DNA of 64,000 nt from Candidatus Rifleibacteriota bacterium (GTDB lineage Bacteria; Muiribacteriota; Ozemobacteria; Ozemobacterales; Ozemobacteraceae), in contig JADFZL010000011.1 of NCBI GenBank assembly GCA_015232575.1, positions 124,001 through 188,000 of the forward strand. The letters are read 5' to 3'. Shown here in pieces: positions 62,021 through 64,000 of the stretch; the stretch's first letter is position 1, and every line of letters starts with the position of its first letter. The position numbers and the translations under genes are program-made. Below the pieces are notes generated by a model that did not search any database, had not been told where the DNA came from, and saw nothing but the letters and a program-made list of their open reading frames with translations.

Positions 62021-63616
62021 TTATCGTATTTTGATTCCGGTGCCTTTATCAAAGGCGAACATTGGATAGAAAGCCATCTTTTCCAGGTTATTGCCAAGAA
62101 GATAAGTTTCACTGAGGTGCCAGAGGTAAATCCATGGGGCTTCATCAGTTACAACCCGGTTAATCTTCTGATACGCCTCTGCTCTTTTGATCGGGTCCTG
62201 AATTTTGAGAGCGTCACTTATCATTGTATCAACATTTTCATTTTTATACCTTGCACGATTTCCGCCAGAGCCCCAGTTCTTCGAATGGAACAACGGGTAG
62301 AGGAAGTTTTCGCCGTCAGGATAATCACCATACCAGCTCAGATAGAATGCATCAGCTTCACCCTTGTTTATTGCATCTTTTAATGCACTCCATTCCATCG
62401 GACAAATATTTACGATTACTCCATACCGTTTCAGCTCGCCCTGTACAAGACGTGTGATTTCAAATGCAGACTGCGATGATTTCTGATAAAGATTAAATTT
62501 AAGCGGATTCTTTTTATCGTATCCGGCCTGTTTAAGAAGCTGAATACCTTTCTCGGGATTAAAATCGTATCCAGACTGCTTATCAGAATAGCCAAGAATG
62601 CCTGGTGGAATGCTGCCTCTGGCTATTTTTCCGCGTCCCTTGAATACTGCGTTGATAATGGAATCTCTGTTAATGAGATAATTTAGTGCTTTTCTGGTAT
62701 TTACATCGTTGAATGGAGGTTTTTCGTTGTTCAGTCCGACATAAAAAACATTCATCGCCGGAACATCTTTAATTTTTCCGGAATTTTCTGGTTTGCTTTC
62801 AAATCTTTCAAAATTTGAAGGATTCAACTGCAGTATGTCAATGTTTCCGCTTTCAAATTCCATTTCGGCTTTCATGCTTTCTGGAATTATGCGGTATTCA
62901 ATTATTCCTACCGATGCTTTTGTTCCGTGATAACCGCTGTATGCAGCAAGTTTTACGAATGAATCACGCTCTCTTGCAATAATTTGAAAAGGTCCGGTTC
63001 CGGAAGGTTTTTCAAAGAAAGAGCTGTCTGAAATTTCATTTGCCGAACCAGACGGCAGAATATATGCGGCAGGCATTGTGAGCAAACTGAGAAATGGTGC
63101 AAAAGGCTCATTCAAAACAATCTGCACGCTGAAATCATCCAATTGCCTGATTCCTGAAACATCTGAAGCTGTTCTATTGAGCATTTCTGAAGCTCCGAGA
63201 ACTTTTTCGAACACCCAGGTTCTCGGTGAGCCGGTTGAAGGATCAAGAATTCTATTGAAGGAGTAGACTACGTCTTTTGCAGAAAATGGCTGTCCGTTAT
63301 GGAATCTGACATTCTGTCTCAGGTGAAAAGTGTATACCTTTCCGTCTTCAGAAATATCATAGGTCTCAGCTAGATCGGGAACAATTTTCATGTTTTCATC
63401 GTAAGTGATGAGAGAATTAAAGATCTTTGCCTGAATTACGCCTTCATTGACATCCACACCCCTGGCAGGATCAATGTTGGTGGGCTCGCTGGTCAGATAG
63501 CCCCGGAACATACTTCCTTCCGGGAATATTGGGGTTTTTTCCGGAATATTGGCAGCAATTCCAACTACGACGCATCCGAAAAGAATTATCGACAGAGCAA
63601 ACCATGCACGTTTCAT
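62021..63616 (-). CDS. Peptide ABC transporter substrate-binding protein (SBP_bac_5)
   Basis: A 531-residue extracytoplasmic binding protein. A signal sequence (WFALSIILFGCVVVGIAA) contains a possible lipobox cysteine at residue 15, then RGYLTSEPTNIDPARGVDVN, TFHLRQNVRFHNGQPFSAKD (the family signature), FNRILDPSTGSPRTWVF and a C-terminal domain with EADAFYLSWYGDYPDGENFL. It captures peptides for the permeases encoded downstream. AGGAGGCGAAA precedes the ATG. Confidence 0.93.
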   Translation of the reverse strand: MKRAWFALSIILFGCVVVGIAANIPEKTPIFPEGSMFRGYLTSEPTNIDPARGVDVNEGVIQAKIFNSLITYDENMKIVPDLAETYDISEDGKVYTFHLRQNVRFHNGQPFSAKDVVYSFNRILDPSTGSPRTWVFEKVLGASEMLNRTASDVSGIRQLDDFSVQIVLNEPFAPFLSLLTMPAAYILPSGSANEISDSSFFEKPSGTGPFQIIARERDSFVKLAAYSGYHGTKASVGIIEYRIIPESMKAEMEFESGNIDILQLNPSNFERFESKPENSGKIKDVPAMNVFYVGLNNEKPPFNDVNTRKALNYLINRDSIINAVFKGRGKIARGSIPPGILGYSDKQSGYDFNPEKGIQLLKQAGYDKKNPLKFNLYQKSSQSAFEITRLVQGELKRYGVIVNICPMEWSALKDAINKGEADAFYLSWYGDYPDGENFLYPLFHSKNWGSGGNRARYKNENVDTMISDALKIQDPIKRAEAYQKINRVVTDEAPWIYLWHLSETYLLGNNLEKMAFYPMFAFDKGTGIKIR

Positions 63617-63939
63617 TTTCGCCTCCTGAAGTGTTTAAAAGAAAAGACTCAATTACTAATCGACCTTTATTGTCTTCAACTTGATAGAAAAGGAATTTTC
63701 GTTGAATCATTTCTATCGACACCCCGGCAAAAATATTTTACTAATTGTGGCAATTCTATCATTAATTACCCATCAGAAGTTCATAGCCACATATCCTCAA
63801 AGTTAAGGTTTCTTTTGAGATATTATGAGCACACTCACTTTCACTTATTCAAATGAGGATAGTACAAAAAATTTGTCAAATCATAATGGAGTGGAAAAAA
63901 AGCTTTACCTAATCGGTAAAGTGTTTTACAATTAAGTGA
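63617..63939. other. Gap at the right end of the window
   Basis: No clear gene in 323 bases. It is AT-rich; its right end holds a palindrome with promoter-like boxes (63903-63932). A 36-codon frame at 63824 has no ribosome site and is not supported. Confidence 0.5.
63903..63932 (+). promoter_or_regulatory. Palindrome overlapping a promoter before a HigB-like gene
   Basis: CTTTACC-TAATC-GGTAAAG (63903-63921) is a 7-bp dyad. TTTACC (63904-63909) and TACAAT (63927-63932) are 17 bp apart as -35 and -10, so the dyad covers the -35 and part of the spacer, as an autoregulatory operator would. On the minus strand the same dyad is followed by CTTTTTTT and could instead be a terminator of a gene from the right. 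Confidence 0.5.
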
Positions 63940-64000
63940 ATGAGGATTGTTTTCAACACGAAAAAGGTTCAGAAAATTTTCCAGGAAACGAGATTATCTA
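63940..64000 (+). CDS. Possible HigB-like toxin gene, cut by the window edge
   Basis: The frame opens with ATG at 63940 and stays open to the edge (20 codons, MRIVFNTKKVQKIFQETRLS). HigB/RelE-type toxins often begin with a short strand followed by a KKxxK(I/L)F-type motif, which this resembles. There is no ribosome site, and the start lies about 7 nt after the -10 box, so a leaderless mRNA is possible. The call is weak because only the first 20 residues are visible. Confidence 0.35.
   Translation, partial: MRIVFNTKKVQKIFQETRLS

Noticed and set aside
63824..63934. 36-codon ORF near the right edge
   Set aside because: No ribosome site; it runs across the palindrome and promoter-like boxes.

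Overview
The window looks like a piece of chromosome from a Gram-negative, AT-rich (roughly 40% GC by eye), probably motile or surface-moving bacterium. A TolC/adaptor/RND efflux operon implies an outer membrane, and a full chemotaxis operon implies taxis. No rRNA or tRNA was seen and I cannot fix the phylum. The mix (multi-domain CheA, HEAT and TPR proteins, DUF6754-type membrane cluster, much repeat-filled intergenic DNA) recalls uncultured deep-branching lineages such as Riflebacteria, but that is only a guess.

Layout. 1-5 kb (+): the end of a radical SAM protein, a LEA2-like membrane-anchored protein and a conserved but uncharacterised membrane gene cluster. 5.5-18.7 kb (-): htpG, a UbiB-family kinase, a tolC-adaptor-RND efflux operon with a clear promoter, a beta-propeller protein overlapping a cytidylate-kinase-like gene, and malic enzyme. 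18.8-27.2 kb is an accessory island: a DUF4172-type Fic protein, a broken Vps62-like gene, an ATPase/nuclease gene, a toxin-antitoxin-like pair ending in a PIN protein, a truncated second copy of the ATPase gene, and a PLD-helicase-DUF3427 protein that appears to have been inserted into the duplicated ATPase promoter region. 27.3-34.6 kb: a membrane-bound spermidine-synthase-like protein, a secreted unknown, an AmmeMemoRadiSam-type radical SAM enzyme, a LegB-like sugar-nucleotide dehydratase and a small membrane protein.

35.0-46.8 kb (-) is a chemotaxis operon in the order HEAT protein, cheA (two HPt domains and a C-terminal receiver), cheW, MCP, cheB, cheR, broken between cheW and the MCP gene by an 83-bp tandem repeat array. 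46.9-49.3 kb (+): a secreted unknown, a GH99/WbsX-like protein and a FlgM-like protein. 49.5-63.6 kb: purQ, a LysM surface protein with a strong terminator, an HPt protein, a small unknown, mutS2, glmS, a TPR protein, and an oligopeptide ABC transporter (binding protein and two permeases). The right edge holds what may be the start of a HigB-like toxin gene behind a palindromic operator.

Two repeat families stand out. One is a dispersed palindrome (core TCATCTCGAACGAA..TTCGGTCGAAATGA) found in at least eight intergenic gaps. The other is a triple-hairpin element that sits 14-22 nt upstream of three different minus-strand start codons (MCP gene, purQ, oppB-like gene), with a compensatory base-pair change between copies. 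The accessory island and the triple-hairpin/tandem-array system are the parts most worth a second look.
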